Origin: Alphaproteobacteria bacterium | Lineage (GTDB): Bacteria; Pseudomonadota; Alphaproteobacteria; Caulobacterales; Parvularculaceae | Length of the DNA: 5,458 nt | Assembly: GCA_030428745.1 (NCBI GenBank) | Contig: JAUIEG010000215.1 | Location: forward strand, 1 to 5,458 | Direction of reading: 5' to 3' | Part shown: one piece after another, positions 4,797 through 5,458 of the stretch | Layout of the letters: each line of letters starts with the position of its first letter | How positions within the stretch are numbered: position 1 is the first letter of the stretch | Program-made: the position numbers and the translations under genes | Notes under the pieces: generated by a model | Databases searched by the model: none | What the model was told of the DNA's origin: nothing | The model's input: only the letters and a program-made list of their open reading frames with translations

Positions 4797-5458
4797 ATGA
4801 CGTTCCGCCAGCACCTTCATCGCCAACTCGACCCGGAAGCCTGGCCCGGCAGGGGCTTGTCGCCGCTTAACTGGGCGGTGTTCTGCCTGATCTGGCTGTC
4901 GATTATCTTCGGGGTGGCCGCAACCGAACCGAGCGTCGCCGGCTGGCTCGGCGGCAAGCTGCTCCTTATCGATCATTTATTGCTGGCGGTTTTTGCAGTC
5001 GAATATGCAGGCCGTCTCTGGGTTTGCGGGCTTAATCCGAAATTCCGGGGCGCGCGCGGGTTTGTGCGATATATCGCGACGCCGGCCTCCATTGCGGATC
5101 TGGTCGTCATTCTGCCGTTATTGCTGCCCACCCCGTCCACATGGATGCTGATTTTCAGACTGCTGCGCATCTTGCGTCTTTTACGTCTCGCCGCGATGCC
5201 GCATATCCATGGCGCCATGCGCGAGTTTTACGAAGCGCTCGCCGCCAAGCGTTTTGAATTGATCTTCACGCTGTTCCTCGGCGTCATCTTGATCCTGCTG
5301 TCCTCCACCACGCTTTATCTTGTGGAAAGACAGATACAGCCGGAAATTTTCGGCTCCATCCCGAAAGCCATGTGGTGGAGCGTCGTGACCTTCACGACCG
5401 TCGGCTATGGCGACGCGGTGCCTGTTTCAACGCTCGGAAAGTTCTGCGCCGGCCTCTA
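4797..5458 (+). CDS. Voltage-gated potassium channel, six-TM Kv type, 3'-truncated by the window end
   Basis: The frame starts at ATG 4797 with AAAGG at 4785-4789, 7 nt upstream, and stays open to the window end, giving 220 residues. The complete channel plan up to the filter is visible: S1 about 24-42, S2 55-76 with E69 and R73, S3 96-110 with D101, S4 117-132 with arginines at every third place (R121, R124, R127, R130), S5 152-176, pore helix about 187-199, and the K+ selectivity filter TVGYGD at 201-206. S6 and any cytoplasmic C-terminal domain lie outside. The S2/S3 acidic residues and S4 arginines indicate a working voltage sensor like that of KvAP-type prokaryotic channels. It should sit in the inner membrane and pass K+ on depolarisation. 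The 27-nt gap to the four-TM gene suggests one transcript. K+ selectivity and family are firm; any ligand or partner is unknown. Confidence 0.93.
   Translation, partial: MTFRQHLHRQLDPEAWPGRGLSPLNWAVFCLIWLSIIFGVAATEPSVAGWLGGKLLLIDHLLLAVFAVEYAGRLWVCGLNPKFRGARGFVRYIATPASIADLVVILPLLLPTPSTWMLIFRLLRILRLLRLAAMPHIHGAMREFYEALAAKRFELIFTLFLGVILILLSSTTLYLVERQIQPEIFGSIPKAMWWSVVTFTTVGYGDAVPVSTLGKFCAGL

Noticed and set aside
4674..5218. Minus-strand frames opposite the end of the four-TM gene and the channel gene.
   Set aside because: The plus-strand channel has clear S1-S5 segments across this stretch, so the opposite frames are shadows.

Overview
The window is GC-rich, densely packed bacterial DNA. Codon usage, the molybdenum-hydroxylase gene order and the Ala/Pro-rich linkers suggest an alphaproteobacterium. 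That assignment is an inference from style; there is no rRNA or other marker gene to confirm it. I see no tRNA, rRNA, CRISPR array, insertion sequence or att site.

Left part (1-1666, + strand): the end of a molybdenum-hydroxylase operon. It holds the last 50 codons of a large molybdopterin-binding subunit (isoquinoline 1-oxidoreductase / aldehyde dehydrogenase type). An XdhC/CoxI-family cofactor chaperone follows, then a MobA-like nucleotidyltransferase of the MocA type. The genes are separated by 10 nt or overlap by 4 nt, so they are probably translated from one message. MocA-type enzymes add CMP to the molybdopterin cofactor, XdhC-type proteins protect, sulfurate and insert it, and the large subunit is the client.

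Right part (1680-5458): a different, accessory-looking module that meets the first operon tail to tail across 13 nt. On the minus strand is a 622-residue protein with a cytoplasmic TIR domain, a short helical motif, a Pro/Ala/Gln linker, one transmembrane helix, a long acidic linker and a C-terminal formylglycine-generating-enzyme-like (SUMF1/FGE) domain, predicted to be periplasmic. Divergent from it, across a 129-nt region, a 363-residue four-TM protein that looks like a doubled SLATT-type 2TM protein is followed 27 nt later by a voltage-gated K+ channel (S1-S4 with four S4 arginines, TVGYGD filter). The channel runs off the window end.

The most interesting reading is that the right part is a membrane-linked signalling or defence/cell-death system. 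A periplasmic FGE-fold domain would sense something, the TIR domain would act in the cytoplasm (possibly on NAD+), and the two neighbouring membrane proteins would change ion permeability. The domain calls are well supported for TIR, FGE and the K+ channel, and moderate for SLATT. The functional link between the genes is inference from gene order alone.
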